64,000 nucleotides of DNA from NCBI GenBank assembly GCA_964007475.1, contig OZ023274.1:92093213-92157212 (forward strand), given 5' to 3'. The position numbers and the translations under genes are program-made. This DNA comes from Hybos culiciformis. Lineage: Eukaryota; Arthropoda; Insecta; Diptera; Hybotidae. The stretch's first letter is position 1. Each line of letters begins with the position of its first letter. Below the pieces are notes generated by a model. That model was not told the origin of the DNA and ran no database searches. It saw only the letters and a list, made by a program, of their open reading frames with translations. This document shows, piece after piece, positions 32,554-45,300 of the stretch.

Positions 32554-35500
32554 ATGAAATAATCGAAAAAAAAATTATTGAATTAATGTCAATTCCAGGA
32601 AATGTTAAATTAGTGAAATAGTACAAAATAAAATAATCTGGATTAAGCGATATTTTTAAGGATGACGGAAGGAAAATTGTGCTATTTTACAAGGAAAAGA
32701 GTGCTATTTCATTAGGTTAAGCAAGCATACAAATTCGCTTATTAAAACCGTATAACATAATAAATAAAAATAAATAAAAAAAAAACTAAAGAATTTAATA
32801 GTAAGTTAAACCAGGGAGTCAGTCTAATGATTCATCTATTTTTCGTGTATGTTACATACTTTTCTATTTTATACTATTACATAAATTTCCATCAGATTAT
32901 TGAATCATAGGTGCTTTTATTGTTTCTAACCATAAAATTAAGATTGCATTCATAGTCATGGTACAAATTCGCAAAACTAATAAAAATAACATAAATATTT
33001 GCCTATATAGTTACAAAAAAAAAGAACGTGACCTTGAATTAAATTCAATATGAAGGATTCACATTGTTTGAATAAAAATAATTTGTTTTTCTTTTTCTAC
33101 TTAATTATTTTCTAGAAATGTTTGTACAATATGTACAAATAATGTATGCAAAGTTCAATGTATTTGTTAATATGAATATTGCTTTATTTAAAGAAATTGT
33201 ATACAACATTAGCTATTTAGCTTATTCAAATCACGTTAAATTTTATCTATCTAATTTATAAAACGATAAGAAATTATCCAATATTTGAGTATTGAAAAGT
33301 TGCAGAATACCAGATTATGTAAATTCAAACAAAATTTATTTTGAAAACATTTTAAATCTAATATGTATAGTGTGTTTTGAAGCACCACTTTGTTCCTTCC
33401 TCAAACCTCGTAACATTATTACTTGCAGTCATATATAAGCAGCAATAGATGTAATATTACAATAATTGTTTTTTCTAGCTGAGAATAAATTACAGAAAAT
33501 ACAATATCATACAAAATGAGTTTCTGAAATGTTTGTCTCGCATATTGAAGAGATATTTTAGAGTATGTAATTTATTTTTCCAGTAAGAATCAGCTATAAT
33601 TTTGCTAAAATCATAAATTTGTTCGATCTATAAACTTAAACATATCAACTGTAAGGAATTTACAGAAAATATAGGTGCCACAGATATGTTTTTTCAGCAC
33701 TAAAAATTTTTCATAGTCTTAAGATAATTATGTTGATCATATAAATTTTTACTAAAATAATTTAAATGTAACAAGTTTTACGGCTACGGCGATTAAAAAA
33801 AAAAAGATAATAACAGAGAATGAAACACTTTTTTTATAAAGTTACTATATGAGAGCAGATAGTCTTTAGCATAACTGACAGTATAAAAAATAACTTGTTT
33901 CAATAGAAAGCTATTATTTCCCAATTGTGTTTCATTTCAAGTACTAAAAATAATAAAGCTCGAATATAGCTTTTTGTTTTCAATAATTTTGCATGAAATA
34001 AAATATAAAACGTAACAAAATATTTGAATTTTCTGTTTTTTTTTTTAAAGATACCAATGTAATTTCAATTTCAGATATTTTATTCGTTAGATATTTTATG
34101 ATATGTATAAATTATGCAGAAAATGGTACAAAAATTCATTATTTCGATTTCTATCTTAAAAAGAATTAAATATTAGAGAAAAAATGATATAGTCATAATT
34201 TTTTTTCTTAAATTTATTTATCTGATTTTTTATTTATTTTTTAATACTTAATATGTAATTTTTATCCGGAAGTCCGGAAACTTGAAATTTGTTTTTTTTT
34301 AAAGGATTTTGTTTAATCAATGTGAATCATAAACATCAGATAAAAAAGTTTTAAGATGTGTCTTGGATATGAAGTAAAATTATAAATATTTACAAAATAA
34401 ATGTAAATTTTTTCAGCTATGCGGTAAATTATTTTCACCAGAATTGAAAACTACTTTTTTTCTTCAATATTTCTTCAATATTTTTTTTATTTTATAACGG
34501 GTTAACAAAATAACTAAGGCCTTCCACCAATAAAGATATAAATATCTTTTTATTTAATTAACATTTTATTTATAAAGTCAGATACATTATATTTCAATTA
34601 TTTTTATTAGCAAGAGTTCAAGAAAGCTTTTAGAACCAAGGAAATATGTAAATACATCAAGTATCTTTTAATTTCATGTTTATACTTCAATTAGATAGAT
34701 ACTTGACATTTTAATTAATTGACAATGATGGACTTATTGGAAACTATGTATAAACTAAATACTTTAATGCACTATCACTTTCCAGTTAAAAATGAAATTT
34801 AAAGCTTTATTATAATGGTATATAGAACCGGTTAATAAGTTAAATGCAAGCATATAAAAATTATGAAAAACAAAATAAACAATAATAATTTAATTAAAGA
34901 TTTATGAAAAGTAAGCAAGATATCAATTTTTTTTTTTTTATAAAGAGGAAAAAAAACTATTTGACTTGTTTTGAAATTTATCACCTATTTTAAATCGATG
35001 AGACATTTTTGGTATTCAACGCACCAATAAAAAATAATAGTAAAATTATTTATGTGTGATAAATTTAGCCACAAAATAAACTTGTAAAGTTTTATTTTTA
35101 GATTAGAGATTTTTTTTCTTTTTTTAATATAGAAAATAATGTATATAAAAACAAAGTATTTCATAAATAATTTATTATTATTAAAATATCTGGTTTTTTT
35201 TTTATTATTTATGTATTCAATATATATTTTAAAGAAAATTATGTTTTTAAAAAATACTAGATATTTTTTTTAATGTTTTGATGTTATCGTTATAAATTTT
35301 AAAAATATATTTTTTATTTTAATGTTTTTATAATATTGAAAAATAAAATTTGCCCAAAATATAGTAAATATTTTATCAACAATATATCTATATATATTTA
35401 TTTCTAAAAACTATGTTTCTAAGTGAAGAAAATACTGCTGTAACCAAGGCTGTCATTAGTGATTAGTGGACCATTATTGATTGAAAAATTTTAACAAAGA

Positions 35501-36125
35501 AAAGTTTTCATCAAAACTATTAGATTAGTTTTATAAAAGTATAGTGCTCTATGTAAGTCAATATGGCAACAAAATATAAATGAGAGAATACTGATATAAT
35601 TATTGATTATTGATTAAATGTTATTGTTTGAAAACGTATCGAAAATATCAAAAATTCAAAAAAAGGACTTACAAAGTAAAATCGATATATTTTGGAACTT
35701 TGAAATATAAAGAAATATCAAACGGTCCAAAATTTATATGTATTTAAAAAGTAATTTATTAAAAAAAAAACTAAAAATAAATTTATCAATTAAAATTAGT
35801 AAATTAAGTAAATGATTTTATCGCCTGCCATCCATCGCTGTCGTTACTAGCTAGAGCTGCAAACTGTACCCTCAATTGTGTTTACACCTTAATGTACATA
35901 CTATATACATGTGCAGTACATACCTATATTTATTGCTATTGTCAACTATAATATAAAGAAAAAATAAATTTTAATTAGCATTTATTAAGGATTCAAATCA
36001 AAGCTTCTCATTTAAATAAAATAAGATTATTGGTATCAAAAAATCAAATATTTTAATTTTTTTTTATTATTATTATATTATTGTTAACTTCTCAAACAAA
36101 GAATATTGACTCTGAATCTGCATAA

Positions 36126-36152
36126 ATTATTATTATTATTATTATTATTATT
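36126..36152. repeat. (ATT)n microsatellite
   Basis: About nine ATT units in intergenic DNA. Confidence 0.8.
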
Positions 36153-36818
36153 TTGTTTACCAAATCAAGTTTAAAGCATAGAAACAAAGAAATTTTGTAA
36201 ATAAAATTAAAAAAAAAAAAAAAATTAAATTTGAATATTAATAATAAATAAAAATTCTCTTATTTTTTTTTTGTTTTTATTTTATTTAAAAATAGTAAAT
36301 TTTATTACGAGATTCGAATTGTTAAAAGCTTTTTTGGAATTGTACTATATACATAAATAAATAAACCTTGAAAGCCTATATAGTGGGATGAAAAATTTTA
36401 TTCATATGTCGCATTTGATTCCATTAATTATTTATTTTATATTTTTAACATAATGGGATTGTCATAATTTAATATTTTACTTTTTGCATTATAATTATTT
36501 GTAAAATATGTTTCAATGCAGTTGTAAAGGGGGACAAATTTGTATTCTAGAAAACAGAGATAGTGTAGTACTAAATTTATTCCATTATTTTGACTATATT
36601 TGTAGAACTGCAATTATTAGAACATAAGCATTAGGTTAAGTGTAGTTATTCCTATAGTCTTTTAGCTATAATTTCTGTATATCCCTTATTAAATATATTT
36701 GACCTATAAATTGAACTATATTATTTTGGGTTGCTACAAGCGATTTTTACACATTTTTATTGTATATTTTAAAGCTGATCCTCCACGGAGGTCCGTTTTT
36801 CGTCAAAAATGAAAAAAA

Positions 36819-36993
36819 TTAGGTTAGGTTGTCGATTAGAGAAACTTGAAAAGAAAATTGCTAGACTCCTATAATGTATTCGTTGTATTTGAATATGATA
36901 TATGACTAAATAGTATAGTGGTACAAAGGGCCAACAGGCCTAAGTGCAAGGAGGGTGGTAAGCCCTCCGCCCGTGCAATCTAACCTAACCTAA
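36819..36993. mobile_element. Short element bounded by inverted TTAGG-type repeats
   Basis: TTAGGTTAGGTT (36819-36830) and its exact reverse complement AACCTAACCTAA (36982-36993) bound 175 bp. Inside near the right end is a GC-rich block with a perfect hairpin, GGAGGG then seven bases then CCCTCC (about 36950-36968), and a paired GGCC/GGCC segment. No target duplication is evident. It may be a MITE or a retroposon terminus. TTAGG is also the common insect telomere repeat, but the inverted arrangement argues against a telomere remnant. Confidence 0.5.
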
Positions 36994-37770
36994 ATTCTAT
37001 ATTTTGATATGGTGAAGGAACTTAAAAAATAAGTTTAGCTCCCGGTTGTGACCAAAATATGCATCTTAAAAGTAAAAAAGTATCTGTAATGAAAATATTG
37101 GTAACAGGCTCATACTTTATTTATAAGGCACTCTTCTGTATTTTTTTTTTCAGTGAATTATTTATGACAAAAATTAAATTTATTAATAAATCGATCAACT
37201 AAATATAAAATACAAAGAATATTTGTTTGTAGTCTACCTGTTGATCCTTTTTCTTATTTTTAATTTTAATACAGAATTCTAAAAATTATATATTTTTTAG
37301 TTAATGCAAAATGTTGCGAAAAATGTGCCAAAAGAAAACTGAAAAAAAAAGAAAGAAAGAAAAAGTGTTAAAAAAAAATATATTTACCTGTGTTAATGCG
37401 CGTTATATATTTGTTTTAAAATTCTTGTATTATTTTTGTCCAAAGAATAAACGCGCGAGTAAAAATAAAGAAAATAAAAGATTAACATCAATTTAAAAAT
37501 AACCTTCGAGTAAAAATTTATTTTCTTTATTTTGATATGCAGTATTTAGATACATATATATATCAACATCTATGATGGAGTTATACTTTAAGAAAAATGT
37601 ATGATAATGGTGTAATGGCGAAATATATGAAAGAAATATAGTAGTATATTATGGGAAGAGAAAACAATTAAGAGGTATTAATTGAGATTGTTTTTTAAAA
37701 AGCTTTTAGAATAATAAGACTAATAAAATTTAAATCTCAAATCTTAATAATTTTGTTCTTTTAACATTCC

Positions 37771-38040
37771 CAGTATACTCTTCGCCTGAGTATATGGCTT
37801 ATAGCAGAAATGTTTGGGTTCGATTCAAATCGAGTTCTTGGTTTACATAGGTATTATAAATTTTTATTTTGCAGAATCATTAAAGTTATTGAATGCCCGA
37901 TCTGAACTATATGGTCCGATTTGACTGAAATTTTGAAGTTAAGTTAAGCCTAGGGGGAGTGGACTACCCCAGAAGCGTTAGACCTGAATCGGCTTTTAAG
38001 AACACTGGATGCTGAGGAAGGGGCTATAAAAAAAAATTTT
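37771..38040 (+). mobile_element. Possible tRNA-derived SINE
   Basis: An A-box-like TCGCCTGAGTA at 37782 and a perfect B box GGTTCGATTC at 37817-37826 are correctly spaced. They are followed by about 200 bp of GC-richer unique body (for example GCCTAGGGGGAGTGGAC) that ends in an A run at 38030-38040. Orientation and extent are guesses from composition. No target duplication was found. Confidence 0.35.
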
Positions 38041-38064
38041 AAATTTATGATTTTATAGGTATAA

Positions 38065-38431
38065 CAGGGGTGCTTAAAAGTTTATGTGTCGGGAGCCGTG
38101 TTAGAAAATCGTAAAATATTGTAGAGCCGCATAAAATGCGAACTTAAATTTAAAATTTATTATCATAATTAATTAATAACTAAAAGCATTTTTTTAAAAC
38201 TCTTATCTATCAATAAATTTATTAAATAAAAAAAAACTTCAATATTACATTTAATACATTTAGAAATTACTTGAAAAATATTTGTACGAAAATCTGAAAA
38301 ATTATATTAAAATTGTATTAAAAATTTTGTTTTTTCTTAAAATTTCATTTACATTAAAAAAAATTTCAGTTCACAACTCAATAATTTATTGAGCCACAAA
38401 AAAATGTTAAAGAGCCGCATGCGCTTGTCTG
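38065..38431. mobile_element. Probable hAT-type fragment with GAGCCGCAT motifs
   Basis: It begins CAGGGGTGCTTAAAAG, a hAT-like end, and carries GAGCCGCAT twice (about 38124 and 38412). This motif is familiar from many hAT-derived repeats. A weak right end CTG lies at 38429-38431. Target duplication is not convincing. The interior is A+T-rich and non-coding. Confidence 0.35.
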
Positions 38432-39289
38432 GTATATAGTATATGTTGCACACAAACGTCCAAACAGTGTTTTGAAATTAATTTAAGTTATAAAAAAATT
38501 TTGTGCATCAAAATAATTAAAATTAAATACGCTATTTCATTAAAATCGAAAAATTTCAAGGAACCGCACCTTAACAAAAATATCTCTTAAAGAGAGATAT
38601 ATTTTAGTTTTTGTTATATAAAATTTATAAAAAAGAACTTTTTTTGTTTGAAAAAAAAAAAAACAAAATTAAATTTAATAAAAAACAAACTAAACTAAAA
38701 AATAAAAAGCTTTTACAAGAAGAGTTTTTATCATAAACAAAAATGAAATTTAATTCAGAGAGTAATGTGATCGCGAGTTTGAAATATCGTTTTGGCGAAG
38801 CGCGTAAAATTAAATTAAAAAAAAAAAATAAAAATTTATTTTTTAAATATAATTTTTTTCTTTTCGTTCCTTTTATTTGATTTTATTTTTAATAATTATA
38901 TATATATACCTATACCTATATTTTTTTTTAATACAAAAGCTCAAAACGTTACAATTGAAAAAAATTAAATAAAAAAAAAACAAAAGAAGAATTTTTAAGA
39001 GTTATTTATTATTATTATTCAGGAAAATAAAAACAAATATCTGCAAAAAAAAAAAATTATAAAAAAAAAGGAATTATTTAAATAAAAAATTAAATTAAAA
39101 TTTATGCATTTATTAGTTATTCTTTGAAGAAAAATAAAATTTTAAGAAAAAAAATTAATAATTCAATATAATAAAAATAAAATAAAAAAAAATTAATTAA
39201 AAGAAAATTGATTTGTGGTAAAAATAATTTTGTGAGAAATTAAAGAAGGCAAAAAAAAAAAAAAAATTTAAAAAAAAATATACAGAAAC

Positions 39290-39395
39290 ATGGAAAATCA
39301 AATATCGAAAAATAAATTTACCGTTATGTTTTTTGGTACAACGATTTTTTTATTTTCGGCAATGCAATTAATTGAGTCTGCTTCAGTTTTTCCAC
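39290..39395 (+). CDS. Exon 1 of the LDLa/PPxY gene (signal peptide)
   Basis: ATGG start in good context. It encodes MENQISKNKF followed by a hydrophobic stretch (VMFFGTTIFLFSAM) and IESASVFP. It ends in phase 1 at CCA C before GTAAGC. The single leftover base joins GT of exon 2 to make Arg. There is no other candidate signal exon nearer that fits. Confidence 0.7.
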
Positions 39396-42300
39396 GTAAG
39401 CTTAAAAATTAAAAAAAATAAAAAAATTTAAAAAATAATTAAATAGCCGTCCGTCAGTCCTTTCGCTCTCCTAAGTGGCCAGAACCAACTTAACCAACGT
39501 TTAGTTACTTACTTGAACAAATGCGTACAAGGCTTAGTCATTTCTTAAAATCTTTAAGCCCTATTACAAATTTCTATAAAAAAAAATTATTATTGCATTA
39601 AGTGTTATGACTTTCAATAAATTGTCTGCAAGATAAAATGTTAAGAAAGAATTTCTATACTGATTTTTCTGTATAATATAGGGAAATTTATTTAATTATG
39701 TACTAATTAATACTTAGAAATATCTAATTTATTTTTATGAAATATACATGCAAACATTGTATAATAGTGTTTTTCGTGCAAACAACAATGATCAAATTTA
39801 ATAATTAATTTCTATTGATATTTTGTGTAAAAAAAAAAAAAAAATATATACCTATATTCTTTGTACTTAAATTTTATCAAAGTTTTGCAATCTTTTAAGG
39901 AACAAACTACATAATCTTACATACTTATATCTGAAAATATTTACTTTTCAGCACTTAAACATATGTTATCAGTGCGCGCAATAGTTTTGTGAATAAATAA
40001 ACTTGACTATGGGTTATTACAATATTCTATATTTACGAAATGAAAATAAAAAGTTATTATTTCAATTTAAAATTAGTTATGGTTTACAAAAAAAAATTAA
40101 AATATTTATGAATATGTTTTATAGGGCGGAATAATAGTTTAACCCATTTGGCGGTCTCATAGATGTGATATTAAGCAAATCGGTGTGTGCAACTTTCAAA
40201 CACCCAAAACCAAATATCATTATCTTCATTACAGTATTACAGGCCAGGGGAAATTTGTTAAAAATATCGCTAAAATAATTAAATATGTTGTTCAAATAGT
40301 AAATAATTTTGATCATGGCTCGTTAGGATTCTTTATTTACCATACGAATAATCTGAAAAGTGTTTCCTATAACAAAACCTTGAAAAAATTGAGTGTCCCA
40401 AAAGGGTTAATATTCAAAAAATTATAGTATTAGTATACAAACATTTATATTACATTATTTGATAATAAAAAAACAATAACTGTAGCTATACTATCAAAAA
40501 AGTATATAACTTTCAAATTTTACGACTCCTATATATAGCAAAAATATATACAGGCGCCCGTAAATATAAAAAAAAACAATTAATTTAACTATTTAATAAT
40601 TATAAATATATATTGTTCAAATTTATTGCAGTTATAAATACATAAATACATAAATTTACAAAAAAAAAAAATATAACGCTTGAACAATGGATGGTCGGTC
40701 ACTGATGCCGGTTACTGATCAGTGAACAGAAATTATTATCATTTTAACCAAAATCTAATCAAATTCATATGAATCAAATTCATATTAAAAAAATAAAATA
40801 AAAAATTGTAATAAAATTACTTAAAAAATATATTATTTTTATTTTATTTTCTTTATTATAAGAAAATTTTTATAAATTGGGTTTTTTTCTTTTTTTAATT
40901 TAATGCTTTTGGAAAATTTCTTACAATCATAAGTAGGTACCTATATACATTACTACTACAACCCGTAAAAATAAAATAAGAAGAAAAAAAAAAATAAAAG
41001 AAAGTTGCTTGACTTATATTTCTTTTCAATTTTTCTTTTTTTTTTTTTAAATAAAAATAATATTAAAAAAAAAATAAAATTAACTATAAATATATATAAC
41101 ACATATATAATGTATATATAAATTATAAATGAGATGCATAAAAATCATGTTGTAATACCTGAAGCAAAAAACAAAAATCTAACTGTTCTTCTGTATTAAA
41201 AGCAAATAAAAAAAAAAAAACTTAACATAGAATCTAACATGAATTAAAAATAAAATTTAATAATGTTTTTTTTCTGCTTCTTCTTCTTCTTCTTATATAA
41301 AATTTAGCCGCTTAAAACTATGTACACACAAACAGAACAAAAAAAAAACAATATAATAAAAATAAAAATAATAATAAAAAAAAACTTTGAATAACAAGTC
41401 AACCTAAACAGTGCAAAATAGACGAATATAATTTTCTTTGTTTCGCAAACAATAATTCTTTTATATAGTCTACTACTCATTTATCTGGTAATTTTCACAT
41501 ATATGTACATTTTACGGTCTTATTGGAATTAATTCGTTGGCTATTTCTTTTTGTCTACATTTCACTTCACCTTGTGACCTATTTTTAAGATGACTATAAA
41601 AATTTAAATTATACACCCCTAGGCTACAAGTATTTGCCTCAGGAAATTGGTAATTTTGGCTAGAAATTTAACAGAAAGCTTCAATAATTAATATATGTTA
41701 AGTACATATTCACTATAAACCTCAACTGCAGCTAATAAAATTAATAAATTGAAACAAATTATACAAATGTTCTAAATTTTAGCCGCATTTAAAAAAAGAA
41801 TGACTGGCAATTTCCTTTTTGTAATATACTATACATATGTATTTTCATACTATGCTCTTATACCTTGTTCGCATTATAATTTAAATTCCGTTTGTATTCT
41901 GGAAAACAAATTGCCGTTCGCATTACAAAATTTGATGAGAACTGGAATTTGATGATGTAAAAAAAAAAAATTGAGAAAGAGAAAAAGTTTTTGTTGTTGA
42001 AAATTTTGACTTTTTATCTCGCTTTTTATCAATTTTTTTTGTTTTTTTTTTCATTTTGACTCGAATTTGACAAGAAAATTGTTGCCAACTATAACAAAAT
42101 TTCAAAAAATGAGTGAAAATAACTATAAATGTAGAATTCTAACCCTGACAAACTAGAATATGAAAGTGGAATATACATATTCCGGAATATTTTTTTATAT
42201 GAAAAATCCAGTTCATATTCCTGAAATATTCCGGATAACAGCATATTCCACTAATATTCTCCTAATGCGAACACCATAATAGTTGCGGTATATACTATAC

Positions 42301-45300
42301 ATGCAATCTTAAAGCAATAATTTATTTTTCTTTTCTGGATTCTGTTGTACCCATTTTATTGGAAGAGAGTTCATGTTTTCTGTTTTTTTTTTTTTTTTAA
42401 TTTTTTTACTTAATAACATTTTATTATCTGGACTAATGTGCAAAATAAGAAAATAATGTAACTTTAACATCATAATGTTTGTCTATTTTTGTTTTTTTTT
42501 TATTATAAGAAGTAGGGTATACAAGAAAATTATTGTTAAATTTGCCTATTGGTGATAAATAAATAAATATAAATGTAACCTAAATACAACTTTTATTTTA
42601 ATAAAATTTTCTGTAGAAGTTTTTCTTGAACATGTAGTTTTCATTCAAAATAAAAAAAAAATTGCTGTATCTTTAAAATCTGAATTAATAAACTTTCATT
42701 TAATTTTTTGTGTTTTTTTTTTTTTATAAAAGAACAACACCACATCTCTTGTAAAATTTGTGATCTTTTCCAATTTTTTTTTTTAATATTTTATTAATTA
42801 ATTTAATAAATTTATATTCTTAATACATAGTATACAGTTGTTGTGATAAAATGAAGTTGAAAGTAAGTTTTTTGAAAAAATAAAGATAACTACCGTAGCT
42901 TCCAGCAAGAATAAAAAAATAAAAATAAAAGCACAAAAAACTTTTATTTTTATGATGACTCACATTATAATCGAAACCGTCGTAAATTAAGGTTAATCGC
43001 TTATTGCCTCAAAAACCTAAATAATGTTTCCTCTTATGAATTATGTATGTTTTAATAAGTTGTATATGTTATATGTACATATGTAAAACAAAATATGTAT
43101 GTCTCAAAAAAATTTTTTTTTAAAAAATATACTTTTTTTATAGGCTTTAGTGAAATTGTGTTTCAAAATATGGTTTTTCCTACTCATTTTTATTTTGGCG
43201 CTTTTTTTTTTAAATAAATCAATTAAGTATACCAAATATTGTAAATTTTGATCTGAAAACAACAGAAAGAACTTGGTAGGTGTAGATTTTCTGTATTTTT
43301 AAATATTTTATTTATCTTAATAATTTTTTAATTTATTTTTGTAAATTTACGCTTTTTCATGTTATTATAAATTACGATCAATATTTGTTTAAATGAATTC
43401 GACATTTATATATTATTGTTTACCTTATCTGGAATATAAAAACAAAAAAATTGTCCCAAATTTTTATTCAATATGATGAAATATTAATTTTGGGCACTAG
43501 GGTTATATACAAAAAAAAATTTATTCATTTTTTTTAATTCTAATAATAACGATCTTGTTCAGATTCTGGATTGGGTTAGGAAAATGAAGGTTGCAAGAAA
43601 ATATTGTTTAAGCCAATATGAGAACACACAATTTTCAACAATTTTAATTAATTAAAGTGTACTCTACTAACTGTAGTAGCTAGTTCTTCATTTAAAATAA
43701 TTTTATGTTTTTTGTTATGCTAAATTTTATTATTACGTTTAGATTTGGAAATTTATCGAGATAATTCATTGAAAAATGAAAATAATTAAGAAATTTTAAT
43801 AAAATTTTAATTTGAAATTGTTTTTATACAAAAATATGTCTAAAATTTATTTTTGTCCGGAAAATTTTTAAAATAAAAGTTTAATGTTGTGTTTTTGTTT
43901 TTTTTTTACGGAAGTATTCTAATTTTATTGTCAACAGAATAGATTAACTTGAACATTAATGTCAACGTAAATTATTAAAAATTTCATACATCAATCAAAT
44001 AAATTTGGGGTAGGTAAACTGAAATTCTGTTGCAGCTTATTTCTTAAATTCGAAAACTTTTCTGAAATTATAAGTTGTTGTAAAGTAGTATGTAAACAAA
44101 ACCATTTCGAGAAAATGTTCCGTGACATAGATTTGTACTGTAGTCATAAATTTTAAGTTTTATTTATTTGATAATTAGTAAATTAAAAATTTGTAAACTT
44201 TGACTTTTGTATTGTTTTCGTTTAAAATTAAATATTGTTTGTATTGTTCATTTAATGGAATATTAATCATTTTATATATATATAACTAATTTTTCGTATT
44301 TAAATAAGTTAATTTAATTAAAAAACTAAATAAAAAAATGTCAACCATGTTTGTGTTTTTTTTTCCTGAAAGTTGGTAAATCAATTATTATTTCTAAAAC
44401 ACTCTTATATTGTGAATTTTCTTTGGTGCATAATTGAAATAAAATATTTTAATTATAATTGACACAAGCAATGCGTTTATGCATAATATTGTGTGCACTA
44501 TATATATAAAATATTATGCTATAATTTTTAATTTATTTAAAAAAAATATAGTTTATTTTATGCTCGTTGAAAACAATATAAAAAATTATATGCCTTTTAA
44601 TACTTTCGATTAGAGAGTCTACACAACTAACGTTTTGTGCTCATATTCTATTTGTATGAAAACAAATATTATTCCAGCGATAATTTTTATAGCTAGAAAA
44701 ATTTTTAATTTTTAATCACTCAAATATTACATAGATAATTGGTGTAAATTAGTTAAAAAAAATTTATTATATACTCTCTTTGAAGTTATGCAAGTCCTAT
44801 ACGAAATACGACCTTAAAACTGATTCTACCTATTAATTGGAATTTTTTTAATGATCCTTGAAACTAATTTTTGAAACTGACTTATTAGTTGGATACAATA
44901 GAACTATAACGAATTTTTTTCCCATAAATTTAATGAATACTTTGCAGACTTTGTTTTAATTTTTTTTTTTTTACAATTTTTTCTACTTTCTATTAAGAAT
45001 AATGTTTTCTATTAATTTTGTCCTTAACAACAATCTATTTTATATTAATATTTTCGTATATTAATTTTGTATTTATCAAACATTTATTAAGTATATTTAT
45101 CACTACGAATACACTAAGTTTCATTTTTTTATTATGATTATTCACCGTTATTACAAATCTTAACTCTTTTGAATTTGTGTATATGTGACAAATATTAGAA
45201 AATCCCCTTCCCAAATGTCTTTTACGTCATAGTAATATTTAAAATTAAAAAATTATTATTCACCGAGAGATGAATATTATTATTTTCTTGATAACAAAAA

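Larger units (their letters stand above)
32554..39289. other. Intergenic DNA with repeat relics
   Basis: A+T-rich. From 36.8 to 38.4 kb it holds three GC-richer repeat pieces: an inverted TTAGG-type element, a tRNA-like SINE candidate and a hAT-like fragment. An (ATT)n microsatellite lies at 36126-36152. The stretch 38740-39289 directly upstream of the LDLa gene likely contains its promoter and 5' UTR, including a GC pocket near 38770-38806. No supported gene. Confidence 0.55.

Noticed and set aside
36819..36993. Interstitial telomere tract
   Set aside because: Only two TTAGG units at each side and in inverted orientation; a transposon or retroposon terminus fits better.
40185..40427. + strand frame of 80 codons
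   Set aside because: Lies mostly inside the TTAA-flanked MITE and runs across its right end, so it is not a gene.
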